DNA from: Bacteroidales bacterium Bact_08
Lineage (GTDB): Bacteria > Bacteroidota > Bacteroidia > Bacteroidales > UBA932
Assembly (NCBI GenBank): GCA_001603425.1
Contig: LUYZ01000020.1
Span: 1-46,353 of the forward strand
DNA length: 46,353 nucleotides
Direction of reading: 5' to 3'
Shown: positions 16,436-24,322 of the stretch, piece after piece
Position numbering within the stretch: position 1 is the first letter of the stretch
Layout: every line of letters starts with the position of its first letter
Translations under genes and position numbers: made by a program
The notes under the pieces: generated by a model
Database searches by the model: none
What the model was told of the DNA's origin: nothing
The model's input: only the letters and a program-made list of their open reading frames with translations

Positions 16436-17110
16436 ATGTTAAAAAGAGTCGTTTATACAATTGTATTTTTTGTTTTGGCTCTCTCTCTAAATCTTTATGG
16501 TGTTAGAGCAGATGCTCAATCGGCACAAAAGATTTTAAGTAATATGTCCCAAAAAGTTAGATCTTTTAAGGCTATTCAGTTTGATTTTACTATGACTGGA
16601 TACTTTAACGATGGATCTACAATAGAGGAGTTTAATGGTTTTATACAAGCACAGGGAAACTCTTTTAGGATGCTTAATCCTTATATGTCAATCTATTGTG
16701 ATGGAGAATCTAAATGGATTCATAATGTGGATGCGAGAGAGTTAATAATTTTTATGCATGATACCACAAATTTGGATATTGTTGAGAATCCTATAGGGTT
16801 TTTAATATCATTAGATGGTTCCAATAGTGCATACAATGTCTCAAAGGAGGTAAAGGAGAGTGTTGTAAGTGGTGTGTCAGTTTGGTTGATAGAGCTTGTT
16901 CCTGTTAATAGAAGAATTCCTTATTCTGGAATTGTGGTTGCTATAAATAGAGATAATAACATTCCAGTCTTTTTTGAGTATAAAGCCAAAGATGGAAGCA
17001 GATATGTTGCATCATTGGGCACATTCAGGAGTGTTATCCCATGGGATTCATCTAATTTTATTTTTCCAGAGGGAAGGAAGGTTGGTCTAGAAGTAACAGA
17101 TTTACGCTAG
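16436..17110 (+). CDS. LolA-like outer-membrane lipoprotein carrier
   Basis: Periplasmic chaperone-type protein carrying lipoproteins to the outer membrane, or a LolA-like fold of that family. It has 224 residues with a signal peptide (VVYTIVFFVLALSLNLYGVRADA) and no lipobox. The mature part has the LolA start (AQKILSNMSQKVRSFKAIQFDFTM) and MLNPYMSIYCDGESKWIHN, equivalent to the usual PxxxxxxxDGxxxWxYxP stretch. It follows ftsK by 29 bases, as in many Bacteroidales. Its end overlaps the convergent NUDIX gene by 9 bases. Confidence 0.85.
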   Translation: MLKRVVYTIVFFVLALSLNLYGVRADAQSAQKILSNMSQKVRSFKAIQFDFTMTGYFNDGSTIEEFNGFIQAQGNSFRMLNPYMSIYCDGESKWIHNVDARELIIFMHDTTNLDIVENPIGFLISLDGSNSAYNVSKEVKESVVSGVSVWLIELVPVNRRIPYSGIVVAINRDNNIPVFFEYKAKDGSRYVASLGTFRSVIPWDSSNFIFPEGRKVGLEVTDLR

Positions 17111-17722
17111 TTGTAGAGCTGCAAAAACATCTAATATTGATGGATATGTGTCTTTAAGAAGTTGTTGCAGTGACTCTTTATCCACCCATTTCGCTTGTTC
17201 TATATCCTCCTCTGCCTGAGGTTTTGTGCAGCAACATCCCCCTCTGTATATCATTTTATACCATCTAGTCTTTTTAAGGTAGAATTTGTTATCTCTATGG
17301 TATGTGTGATATGTGTCACAAAGGTGGTTTTGGATTTCAACATTACATATTCCGCACTCCTCTTGAACCTCTCTAATTGCAGACATTCTTATATCTTCAT
17401 TTGGTTCTTGTTTTCCTTTTGGAAGATCCCATTTGCCTGCTCGGAAAATGAGTAGATATTTGCCCTCATTATTTATTACGACACCACCACCAGCGTTAAT
17501 ATTAATAAGATTTGTGAATATTTTTTTAAACGTGGGCTCTGGATCTGGAGTAACAATATATAGACTTTTAATAAAAGGTGTATTGTCAAAAAAGAGAGGG
17601 ATCTGAGTTATGTTTTGATGTTGAGAACCATTGCTATATACAACAGCTTCTGGATCGTTCTCTATGTTATGTGTTTTATTGCAAACAACCAATTTACGGT
17701 CTTGGAAGTAGATAATATACAT
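17102..17722 (-). CDS. NUDIX hydrolase
   Basis: Hydrolyses a nucleoside-diphosphate-linked substrate; which one is unknown. It has 206 residues. The Nudix box is complete: GKQEPNEDIRMSAIREVQEECGI (pattern G-x5-E-x7-R-E-x-x-E-E-x-G), preceded by LLIFRAGKWDLPKG. An N-terminal part of about 65 residues comes before the fold and resembles that of other Bacteroidota NUDIX proteins in this position. It is divergent from pyrE, with facing TATCTTTG boxes, and overlaps the lolA end. Confidence 0.92.
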   Translation of the reverse strand: MYIIYFQDRKLVVCNKTHNIENDPEAVVYSNGSQHQNITQIPLFFDNTPFIKSLYIVTPDPEPTFKKIFTNLININAGGGVVINNEGKYLLIFRAGKWDLPKGKQEPNEDIRMSAIREVQEECGICNVEIQNHLCDTYHTYHRDNKFYLKKTRWYKMIYRGGCCCTKPQAEEDIEQAKWVDKESLQQLLKDTYPSILDVFAALQLA

Positions 17723-17743
17723 TAAAAACTGGATTGATTTTAC

Positions 17744-17751
17744 TATCTTTG
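17744..17751 (+). promoter_or_regulatory. -7 box (TATCTTTG) for pyrE
   Basis: Exact TAnnTTTG, 34 bases before ATG 17786. It forms an inverted pair with the minus-strand box at 17769-17776, so the two boxes also read as one imperfect inverted repeat 33 bases long. Confidence 0.6.
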
Positions 17752-17768
17752 TATCTTGTTATTTTATG

Positions 17769-17776
17769 CAAAGATA
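17769..17776 (-). promoter_or_regulatory. -7 box (TATCTTTG) for the NUDIX gene
   Basis: CAAAGATA on the plus strand, i.e. TATCTTTG on the minus strand, about 46 bases before the ATG at 17722. It overlaps the expected pyrE transcript start region, so the two promoters may interfere with each other. Confidence 0.5.
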
Positions 17777-17785
17777 CTTTAATTT

Positions 17786-18418
17786 ATGGAGTCGATAGAA
17801 AAAATTGTTGCAAAACAGCTGTTAGATATCAAAGCTGTGATGCTAAATGTAGAAAAACCATTTACTTGGGCCTCTGGTTGGAGGTCTCCTATATATTGTG
17901 ATAATAGAAAAATTCTCTCATATCCTCAGGCTAGAGAGATTATTTATAAATCATTGGCTAGGATTATTGAACAAAACTATAAAGATGCCGATGTTATTGC
18001 TGGAGTGGCAACAGGGGCTATTTCATGGGGAGTTTTGGTTGCGGAATATCTTAAAAAACCTTTTGTTTATGTTAGGCCAAAGGCTAAGGATCATGGAACT
18101 GGTGCAAGAATTGAGGGGTACTTACCAGAAAAGTCCAATGTAGTGATTGTAGAGGATTTAATCTCCACCGGGCAGAGTTCATTATCGGCAGCAGAGTGTT
18201 TAGATGCGGCTGGGGCTCATGTTATGGGTATGGTGGCTATCTTCTCTTATAATTTTAATAAAGCCAGAAGGGCTTTTGAATACTCAAATATTGAGCTAAG
18301 GACTTTGACAAATTACGAGACTCTTATTAATGAGGCTGTTGCTTGTAATTATATTAAAGAGTCAGATCTTGAGACTCTTCAAGACTGGAGATATACACCA
18401 GAAGTTTGGGGGCAGTAG
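17786..18418 (+). CDS. pyrE: Orotate phosphoribosyltransferase
   Basis: De novo pyrimidine synthesis: orotate plus PRPP to OMP. It has 210 residues. Signatures are PFTWASGWRSPIYCDNRKIL near the start, VIAGVATGAISWG, KDHGTGARIEG, and the PRPP-binding loop VVIVEDLISTGQSS. It is followed one base after its stop by the SRPBCC gene, so they are translationally close. Confidence 0.97.
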   Translation: MESIEKIVAKQLLDIKAVMLNVEKPFTWASGWRSPIYCDNRKILSYPQAREIIYKSLARIIEQNYKDADVIAGVATGAISWGVLVAEYLKKPFVYVRPKAKDHGTGARIEGYLPEKSNVVIVEDLISTGQSSLSAAECLDAAGAHVMGMVAIFSYNFNKARRAFEYSNIELRTLTNYETLINEAVACNYIKESDLETLQDWRYTPEVWGQ

Positions 18419-18419
18419 T

Positions 18420-18836
18420 ATGACAAAGGTTGAGGGTAGAGTTGTAAGAATAAATAGGCCTAACCAGTTTGTTTACACCATTTTCTCAGATCTTACCAAT
18501 TTTGCTGCAAATTTGCCATCGGATATGTTGGAGAGGTCTGAGGTGAGAGTAACGCCTAATACTTTGGTTGGTAAGGTGCAGGGTTTTGAGTTGGGTATCG
18601 AGGTTTTACAAAGGACTCCATTTGAGAAGATAGAGTATAAACATTATGGAAATAGTCCTATAGAGTTTAATATAGATGTCAATATGACTTATGTTTCTCC
18701 TTCTAGTTGTGATTTTCAATTTATTGTTAGAGCGAATATTCCGGCTATGTTAAAATTTATGATTGTTGGAAAGTTGCAGGAGGCTGTAGATAAAATTACA
18801 GATCAAATAGAGCAAGCTACCTCAGCTATTCCATAA
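18420..18836 (+). CDS. SRPBCC (START-like) family protein
   Basis: A small cytoplasmic protein of 138 residues from ATG 18420, just after the pyrE stop; the open frame extends back into pyrE but that part is a shadow. It starts MTKVEGRVVRINRPNQFVYTIFSD, has the strand pattern FEKIEYKHYG and MTYVSPSSCDFQFIVRA, and a long C-terminal helix, LKFMIVGKLQEAVDKITDQI, as in polyketide-cyclase-like SRPBCC folds. The pyrE-SRPBCC pairing recurs in Bacteroidales, but I know of no established role. Ligand unknown. Confidence 0.8.
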   Translation: MTKVEGRVVRINRPNQFVYTIFSDLTNFAANLPSDMLERSEVRVTPNTLVGKVQGFELGIEVLQRTPFEKIEYKHYGNSPIEFNIDVNMTYVSPSSCDFQFIVRANIPAMLKFMIVGKLQEAVDKITDQIEQATSAIP

Positions 18837-18855
18837 CTGCGTTACATTTTATATT

Positions 18856-20571
18856 ATGAAGTTTACTGCTTTTTTCTCTCTACTTTTTACGTTGTTATCT
18901 ATAAATATGAGTGCAAATTCTAGGTTGGTAAGTGTCGATTATTCGCAATTGACTGTTGTTCCCTATCCTCAGCATATTGAGCCTATCAAGGGTACCGGAT
19001 TTGTTTTGCAAAATGGTGTTATCATTTCTGTTGCGGATAGTACTCATATGTTATCGGCAGACTACCTGAGTGATTATATTAAGAGATACTATAATATAGA
19101 TTGTCAAATTGTAAATAGGTCTGGTAAGAGTTCTGTTAAAAGAGGGAAAAAGGGTGTAATATATTTGTCAACAGGTTCATTGAGTAGGTATAAATCGCCA
19201 TTTACTAAGGAGCAACTGGCTGTTGAGGGTAGTTATTATGCAAATATATCTAATGGTGTGGTTGAGTTAAAAGGGGCAAATGAGCAGGGGCTTTTTTATG
19301 CTGTTCAGACTCTTTTGCAAATGTTGCCAGGTGGGCAAAATGGTAATGTTGATCATTTAGATGGTGTTAATGTTTTGTTAGAGATTGAGTTGCCTGCTGT
19401 AAAGGTTTTTGATTTTCCACGTTTTGAGTATAGAGGTATGCATTTAGATGTGGTAAGGCATATCTATTCTGTGGATTATATCAAGCAGTATATAGATTAT
19501 ATTGCTATGCACAAGATGAACTACTTTCATTGGCATTTAACAGATGATCAGGGGTGGAGAATGGAGAGTAAGAGTCATCCTCTTTTAAATGAGATTGGTT
19601 CTTGGAGGGCAGGAACTATTATTGGTATTTTCCCTGGTACTGGTGTTGATAGTACAAGATATGGTGGATACTACACAATAGAGCAGATGAAGGATATTAT
19701 AGATTATGCTTCCAAAAGGTATATTACAGTTGTCCCAGAGATAGATATTCCTGGTCACTCAATGGCTATCCTTGCTACTTATCCTCATTTTAGTACTACT
19801 CCAGATATACCTAAGCAACCAGCAATTACTTGGGGTATTTATAATCGGCAAAATAATGTTTTAGCACCGTCTGAGGAGGTATTCTCCTTTTTGGATGATG
19901 TTTTTAATGAGTTAATGGATGTTTTTCCAGGGCCTTATATTCATATTGGTGCCGATGAGTGTGCAAAGAGGTGGTGGAAGGAGTGTGAAAAGACTCAACA
20001 ATTTATTAAGGAGCATAATTTAGAGGATGAGAATGGTCTGCAGCGGTACTTTGCAGAGCGTGTTTCTAAGACTATTCATGCCAGAGGTCGTAGTTTTATT
20101 GGATGGGACGAGATGATTGATGCTGGTCTAGTGGATGGTGCAATTGTAATGAGTTGGAGAAATGCCTCTAATGGAGTGAAGGCAGCTAAGATGGGGCATA
20201 AGGTGATAATGACTCCTTCTAGATATAGCTATTTTAATATTGCTCAGAGAGAGAATGAAGACTCTTTGTGTCACAATAGTAGAGTTGTTTCATTAGATTC
20301 TGTCTATTTATTTGAGCCTGTGCCAAAGAGTATGGATAGGGAGTTAGCAAAAAATATTATTGGTGGTCAAGGGTGTATGTGGACAGAGTATTTTCCTCAT
20401 AGAGAGAGATTGGAGTATGGTATTTTTCCAAGAATGTCTGCAATTTCAGAGGTATATTGGACTCTCCCAAAAAATAGGGATATAGTTCGTTTCCGTAGTA
20501 AATTGCCTCAAATTTTTAGAAAATATGATCTTTGGGGCGCAAATTATTATTCTGGTAATTTAAATGATTGA
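18856..20571 (+). CDS. Beta-N-acetylhexosaminidase, GH20
   Basis: Exported glycosidase removing terminal beta-GlcNAc/GalNAc from glycans, by substrate-assisted catalysis. It has 571 residues with a signal peptide (FTAFFSLLFTLLSINMSA). The N-terminal GH20b domain covers about 35-170 (TVVPYPQHIEP) and the catalytic TIM barrel follows with RGMHLDVVRHI, NYFHWHLTDDQGWRME, VVPEIDIPGHSMA, and the Asp-Glu catalytic pair in HIGADEC. It ends near VYWTLPKNRDI without an added C-terminal module. Its stop overlaps the start of the methyltransferase gene by one base. Confidence 0.94.
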   Translation: MKFTAFFSLLFTLLSINMSANSRLVSVDYSQLTVVPYPQHIEPIKGTGFVLQNGVIISVADSTHMLSADYLSDYIKRYYNIDCQIVNRSGKSSVKRGKKGVIYLSTGSLSRYKSPFTKEQLAVEGSYYANISNGVVELKGANEQGLFYAVQTLLQMLPGGQNGNVDHLDGVNVLLEIELPAVKVFDFPRFEYRGMHLDVVRHIYSVDYIKQYIDYIAMHKMNYFHWHLTDDQGWRMESKSHPLLNEIGSWRAGTIIGIFPGTGVDSTRYGGYYTIEQMKDIIDYASKRYITVVPEIDIPGHSMAILATYPHFSTTPDIPKQPAITWGIYNRQNNVLAPSEEVFSFLDDVFNELMDVFPGPYIHIGADECAKRWWKECEKTQQFIKEHNLEDENGLQRYFAERVSKTIHARGRSFIGWDEMIDAGLVDGAIVMSWRNASNGVKAAKMGHKVIMTPSRYSYFNIAQRENEDSLCHNSRVVSLDSVYLFEPVPKSMDRELAKNIIGGQGCMWTEYFPHRERLEYGIFPRMSAISEVYWTLPKNRDIVRFRSKLPQIFRKYDLWGANYYSGNLND

Positions 20572-21809
20572 TGGATAGAGTCTCATTACCTGCTGAGTTT
20601 ATTGAGTTGCTGCATCTTTCTTTGGATGAGCCCATATGCAGCAGAGTTATTGAGGCTATCTCCAAAACATCTCCTTCTATATCAATTAGAGTTAATCCCA
20701 ATAAAAGGGTTGATTCTAAATGTGATTCGGTTGTAAATCTGGCAAAAAGTCTAAACAGAGCCGTGCCATGGTGTAATGAGGGTTACTATTTAGATAGCAG
20801 GCCCTCTTTTACTTTTGACCCATCATTTCATTGTGGTGCCTATTATGTTCAGGAGGCTAGTTCTATGGCTATAGGGTTGGTAAAGCCTTTTTTAGACTCT
20901 TTTGGTAAGGCTATTAATATTTTGGATATGTGTGCAGCTCCAGGTGGCAAGAGCACACATCTTATCTCGTTGATGCCTAATGGGAGCCACTTTACTGCAA
21001 ATGAATTTGTCAGAGCACGAGTTACCCCTTTGAGAGAGAATTTAATCAAGTGGGGGAATCATAAAGTAAAAGTTACAAATTTTACTAGCTCTCAGATATT
21101 AAATTATTGTTTAAAGAGTGATTCCTTTTTTGATTTTATTTTGGTGGATGCTCCTTGTTCTGGTGAGGGCATGTTTAGAAAGGATAGTAGTGCAATAAAG
21201 GAGTGGAGTAGAGAGGCTGTGGAGCTTTGTTGTAGTAGGCAGCGCTCTATTCTAAAAGATATGTGGGGCTCTTTGGCCGATGGGGGTTATCTTTTATATA
21301 GCACGTGTACATTCAATATTTTTGAGAATGATAAAAATGTGGAGTGGATGAAAGAGAATTTTGGTGCGGTTGTTACTCCTTTAATTAGTATAGAACAAGC
21401 TCTTGAATGGGGCGTTATTGTTGCTGATTGTGGAGGATATAGATTTTTACCAGGAATGGTGAATGGAGAGGGGCTATTTATGGCTCTTTTACATAAGCCA
21501 AAGGCAAAGGAGAGATTGAATAGTTTATCTGGGTTAAAATCCTTAGTAGAGCCAGAGAGTGTTGAGTCTGTTTTTAGTTATGAACCAATTTTTGAAAATA
21601 GTTTAAATTTACCAAAGTGGGAATTGGATAGAGATATGGCAATAAAGTATCTTTCTAAAGAGTCAATTAAATTAGGAGAGTCTGCTCCAAAGGGTCTTTT
21701 GATATTTACTTATGGGGGATTGAATTTGGGTTATGGTAAGAATATAGGTTCAAGAGTTAATAATCTTTATCCTCAGAATTGGAGAATACGCTCTTCTCGT
21801 GGAGTTTAG
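20571..21809 (+). CDS. RsmF/Nop2-type RNA cytosine-C5 methyltransferase
   Basis: SAM-dependent m5C methyltransferase, probably acting on 16S rRNA. It has 412 residues from ATG 20571, which overlaps the GH20 stop (TGATG). SAM site ILDMCAAPGGKSTHLI, motif IV LVDAPCSGEGMFRKD with the catalytic-cycle Cys, motif VI YSTCTFNIFEND with the second Cys. A C-terminal domain follows that ends AKGLLIF-like (APKGLLIFTYGGLNLGYGKN), a PUA-like RNA-binding region as in RsmF. It is the last gene before a hairpin and the convergent helicase. Confidence 0.92.
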   Translation: MDRVSLPAEFIELLHLSLDEPICSRVIEAISKTSPSISIRVNPNKRVDSKCDSVVNLAKSLNRAVPWCNEGYYLDSRPSFTFDPSFHCGAYYVQEASSMAIGLVKPFLDSFGKAINILDMCAAPGGKSTHLISLMPNGSHFTANEFVRARVTPLRENLIKWGNHKVKVTNFTSSQILNYCLKSDSFFDFILVDAPCSGEGMFRKDSSAIKEWSREAVELCCSRQRSILKDMWGSLADGGYLLYSTCTFNIFENDKNVEWMKENFGAVVTPLISIEQALEWGVIVADCGGYRFLPGMVNGEGLFMALLHKPKAKERLNSLSGLKSLVEPESVESVFSYEPIFENSLNLPKWELDRDMAIKYLSKESIKLGESAPKGLLIFTYGGLNLGYGKNIGSRVNNLYPQNWRIRSSRGV

Positions 21810-21826
21810 GAGTGATATAAAATTTC

Positions 21827-21858
21827 ATGGGGCCTTATCTTTTCAGATAAAACCCCAT
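21827..21858. terminator. Hairpin between convergent methyltransferase and helicase genes
   Basis: ATGGGG (21827-21832) pairs with CCCCAT (21853-21858), then a 2x2 mismatch, then TTATC with GATAA, loop TTTTCA. It lies between two converging genes but has no strong T-tract on either strand, so it may be a weak bidirectional terminator or a processing hairpin. The outer stem matches the one at 7-35 in reverse orientation. Confidence 0.45.
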
Positions 21859-21962
21859 TACTTAACCTAAACTTAAACTATGAAAAACTTCAGTTTAATT
21901 TACTTCAAATTCTGTGCCACAATTTATTTTTTCAGTAATTTTTTTGTGATTTTTTGAAAAAA

Positions 21963-24263
21963 TTATGAAATAACTCTGAGTTTTGCATATTTGAGTAGTA
22001 AAACCTTTTTTCCACCCTTATCAAAATTGACGATTGCCTTTAAATTTTGAGGATCTCCTTCAATTGTAATTAGATCGCCATAGCCAAATCTATCGTGTTC
22101 TACTCTTTGACCCTCTTGCAGTTTTGAGATGGGATCTGCCTGAAAGTTTGGATCGGCAGGTTTAGGTGGAGTGAATATATTTTTATTTGGTACTGGAGTT
22201 TGACTTCTTGGAGAGGAAGGAGTTTGAAACAGAGTTGTTGTGCCTTTAACTTTGCTTGCTGTTGGCCAGTTAAGATACTCTTTATCGATCTCTTTTATGA
22301 ATCGGCTTGGTGGGTAGTTGACGTGGTTTCCCCAGCGAAATCTGCTTTGCGCATAAGATATTGTAGCTGTGAGCTTTGCTCTAGTTAGTGCAACATACAT
22401 TAATCTTCTCTCCTCTTCTATTTCGTTTTCGCTACTTAGTGCAGATAGTGATGGAAATAGATTCTCTTCTACTCCTATTATAAAAATGTGAGAAAACTCC
22501 AATCCTTTTGCAGAGTGTACTGTCATTAGGCTAATTTTATTGTTATCCTCAGTGTCATCCATATCTACTGCACTTAATAGAGAGACATTTTCTAAGAATT
22601 TAACAATTGAGGTATCTCTCTCCAAATTTTGATTATTCTCAATCTCCTCTATATTTTCTGGATCCTCTTCTATAAAACTCTTTATTGAGTTAAATAGCTC
22701 CTCTATATTCTGAAGTCTTGATTGACCTTCTGGTGTGGAGTCATTTTTTAGGTAAGTAGAGTAGCCGCTATTGACAAATATCTCCATTGCAATTTGGTAT
22801 GCATCGGCACTCTCAATCTTTTGTGCGCTCTGCTCAATTGTGGAGCAAAAGAGGGTTAGTTTATTTAAAGCGGTGGATTTGACATTACTCTCTTGTGTAG
22901 AGGCTAGTTTTACCATCTCCCATAGAGATACGCTATTTTGAGCCGCTTCATTAACAAGGTGGTTTATTGTGGTAGCGCCGATTCCTCTGGTGGGTACGTT
23001 AACAACTCTTTTGAAAGCCTCGTCATCTTTTGGATTGATTAAAAGTCTCAGGTATGCCATCATATCTTTTACCTCTGCTCTCTCATAAAAAGAGTGGCCA
23101 CCAAAAATTTTGTATGGTAGAGATCGTTTTCTAAGAGCCTCTTCAATAACCCTAGATTGTGCATTTGTTCTGTATAGGACAGCAAACTCACTAAAGCTAC
23201 ATTTATGACTATATATTTTTGAAGATATGGAGTTGGCAACCATATATGCCTCTTCTTGGTCTGTATTAGCCTCAATAACCTCTATCTGATCACCCTCATT
23301 TGATTCTGAGAAGCATCTTTTTTTGAGTTGCATAGAGTTTTTTGAAATTAGAGAGTTGGCAGCGTTAACTATTATCTGGGTAGATCTGTAGTTTTGCTCT
23401 AGTCTAAACTCTTTGCTGTCTGGATAATCTTTTTTAAAATTTAGGATATTCTCAATTCTTGCTCCCCTAAATGCATAGATACTCTGAGCATCGTCTCCAA
23501 CTACACATATATTTCTATGCTCAGATGATAATTTTTTAATAATTAGGTATTGAGAATAGTTGGTATCTTGGTACTCATCCACAAGAATAAATGAGAATCT
23601 GTTCCTAAGTTTTTCTAATACATCTGGGAAGTCCTTAAGTAAAATGTTGGTGTATAGTAGAATGTCGTCAAAGTCCATAGCTCCAGCTTGTCTGCATTTT
23701 TTGCTATATAGAGCATAAATCTCTCCTATTTTAGGTTTCCTGGAGTTGAGATCGTTTTGCATTAATGTTGGGTTTGCAAGATATGACGCAGCAGTGACAA
23801 GGTTGTTTTTTGCCATGGATATACGAGATAAAACCTCATTTGGTTTATAGAGTTTCTCATCCAATGATAGCTCTTTTACACAACTTTTTATTACATTTTT
23901 GGAATCAGATGTGTCATAAATTGTAAATGAATTAGGAAAGCCTAGCAATTGTGCATCTTCTCGGAGAAATCTAATGAAAACCGAGTGAAATGTGCCCATC
24001 CAAAGGTATCTTGCTTGTTGTTCTCCCACAATACTAGAAATTCTGCTTTTCATCTCTTTAGATGCCTTATTTGTAAAGGTTAACGCTAGTATTGAGTTTG
24101 CTTTATACCCGTGGGTCAGTACGTTAGCTATCCTACATGTTATTACTTTAGTTTTACCAGAGCCCGCTCCTGCTATTATAAGCGAGGGGCCTATAAAGTT
24201 GGTAACTGCCTCTTTTTGAGCAGTATTAAGTCCTTCTGTTATTATTGAAATTTCTTTATTCAT
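21963..24263 (-). CDS. UvrD/PcrA-type superfamily 1 DNA helicase
   Basis: ATP-driven 3'-5' helicase for repair and replication restart. It has 766 residues from ATG 24263; the open frame extends to 24386 but that part lies across the nqr promoter and into nqrA. Motifs: Walker A AGAGSGKTKVI, Ia TFTNKAS, II LVDEYQDTN, III GDDAQSIYAFRGA, IV QNYRST, V LMTVHSAKGLEF, VI VALTRAK. The C-terminus carries the PcrA-type domain (EGQRVEHDRFGYGDLI...KKVLLLKYAKL) that in relatives binds RNA polymerase. A -7-like box lies 6 bases before the ATG. Confidence 0.95.
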   Translation of the reverse strand: MNKEISIITEGLNTAQKEAVTNFIGPSLIIAGAGSGKTKVITCRIANVLTHGYKANSILALTFTNKASKEMKSRISSIVGEQQARYLWMGTFHSVFIRFLREDAQLLGFPNSFTIYDTSDSKNVIKSCVKELSLDEKLYKPNEVLSRISMAKNNLVTAASYLANPTLMQNDLNSRKPKIGEIYALYSKKCRQAGAMDFDDILLYTNILLKDFPDVLEKLRNRFSFILVDEYQDTNYSQYLIIKKLSSEHRNICVVGDDAQSIYAFRGARIENILNFKKDYPDSKEFRLEQNYRSTQIIVNAANSLISKNSMQLKKRCFSESNEGDQIEVIEANTDQEEAYMVANSISSKIYSHKCSFSEFAVLYRTNAQSRVIEEALRKRSLPYKIFGGHSFYERAEVKDMMAYLRLLINPKDDEAFKRVVNVPTRGIGATTINHLVNEAAQNSVSLWEMVKLASTQESNVKSTALNKLTLFCSTIEQSAQKIESADAYQIAMEIFVNSGYSTYLKNDSTPEGQSRLQNIEELFNSIKSFIEEDPENIEEIENNQNLERDTSIVKFLENVSLLSAVDMDDTEDNNKISLMTVHSAKGLEFSHIFIIGVEENLFPSLSALSSENEIEEERRLMYVALTRAKLTATISYAQSRFRWGNHVNYPPSRFIKEIDKEYLNWPTASKVKGTTTLFQTPSSPRSQTPVPNKNIFTPPKPADPNFQADPISKLQEGQRVEHDRFGYGDLITIEGDPQNLKAIVNFDKGGKKVLLLKYAKLRVIS

Positions 24264-24269
24264 TATCTG

Positions 24270-24277
24270 CAAAATTA
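24270..24277 (-). promoter_or_regulatory. -7 box (TAATTTTG) for the helicase gene
   Basis: The minus strand reads TAATTTTG, 6 bases before ATG 24263, with TTTTGG 22 bases further upstream (plus-strand CCAAAA at 24299-24304). This predicts a leaderless or near-leaderless mRNA. Confidence 0.4.
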
Positions 24278-24288
24278 TAAATAATGTG

Positions 24289-24296
24289 TATCTTTG
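24289..24296 (+). promoter_or_regulatory. -7 box (TATCTTTG) for the nqr operon
   Basis: Exact TAnnTTTG, 26 bases before the nqrA ATG at 24323. It sits back to back with the helicase box. A -33 TTG is not evident at 19-20 bases. Confidence 0.6.
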
Positions 24297-24322
24297 CGCC
24301 AAAATTTTGAATTTTGATAATA

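Noticed and set aside
21880-21957. 25-residue ORF (MKNFSLIYFKF and on, Phe-rich) before the helicase terminus
   Set aside because: Short, low-complexity, no promoter or conservation evidence; could be a remnant of a gene start but cannot be supported.
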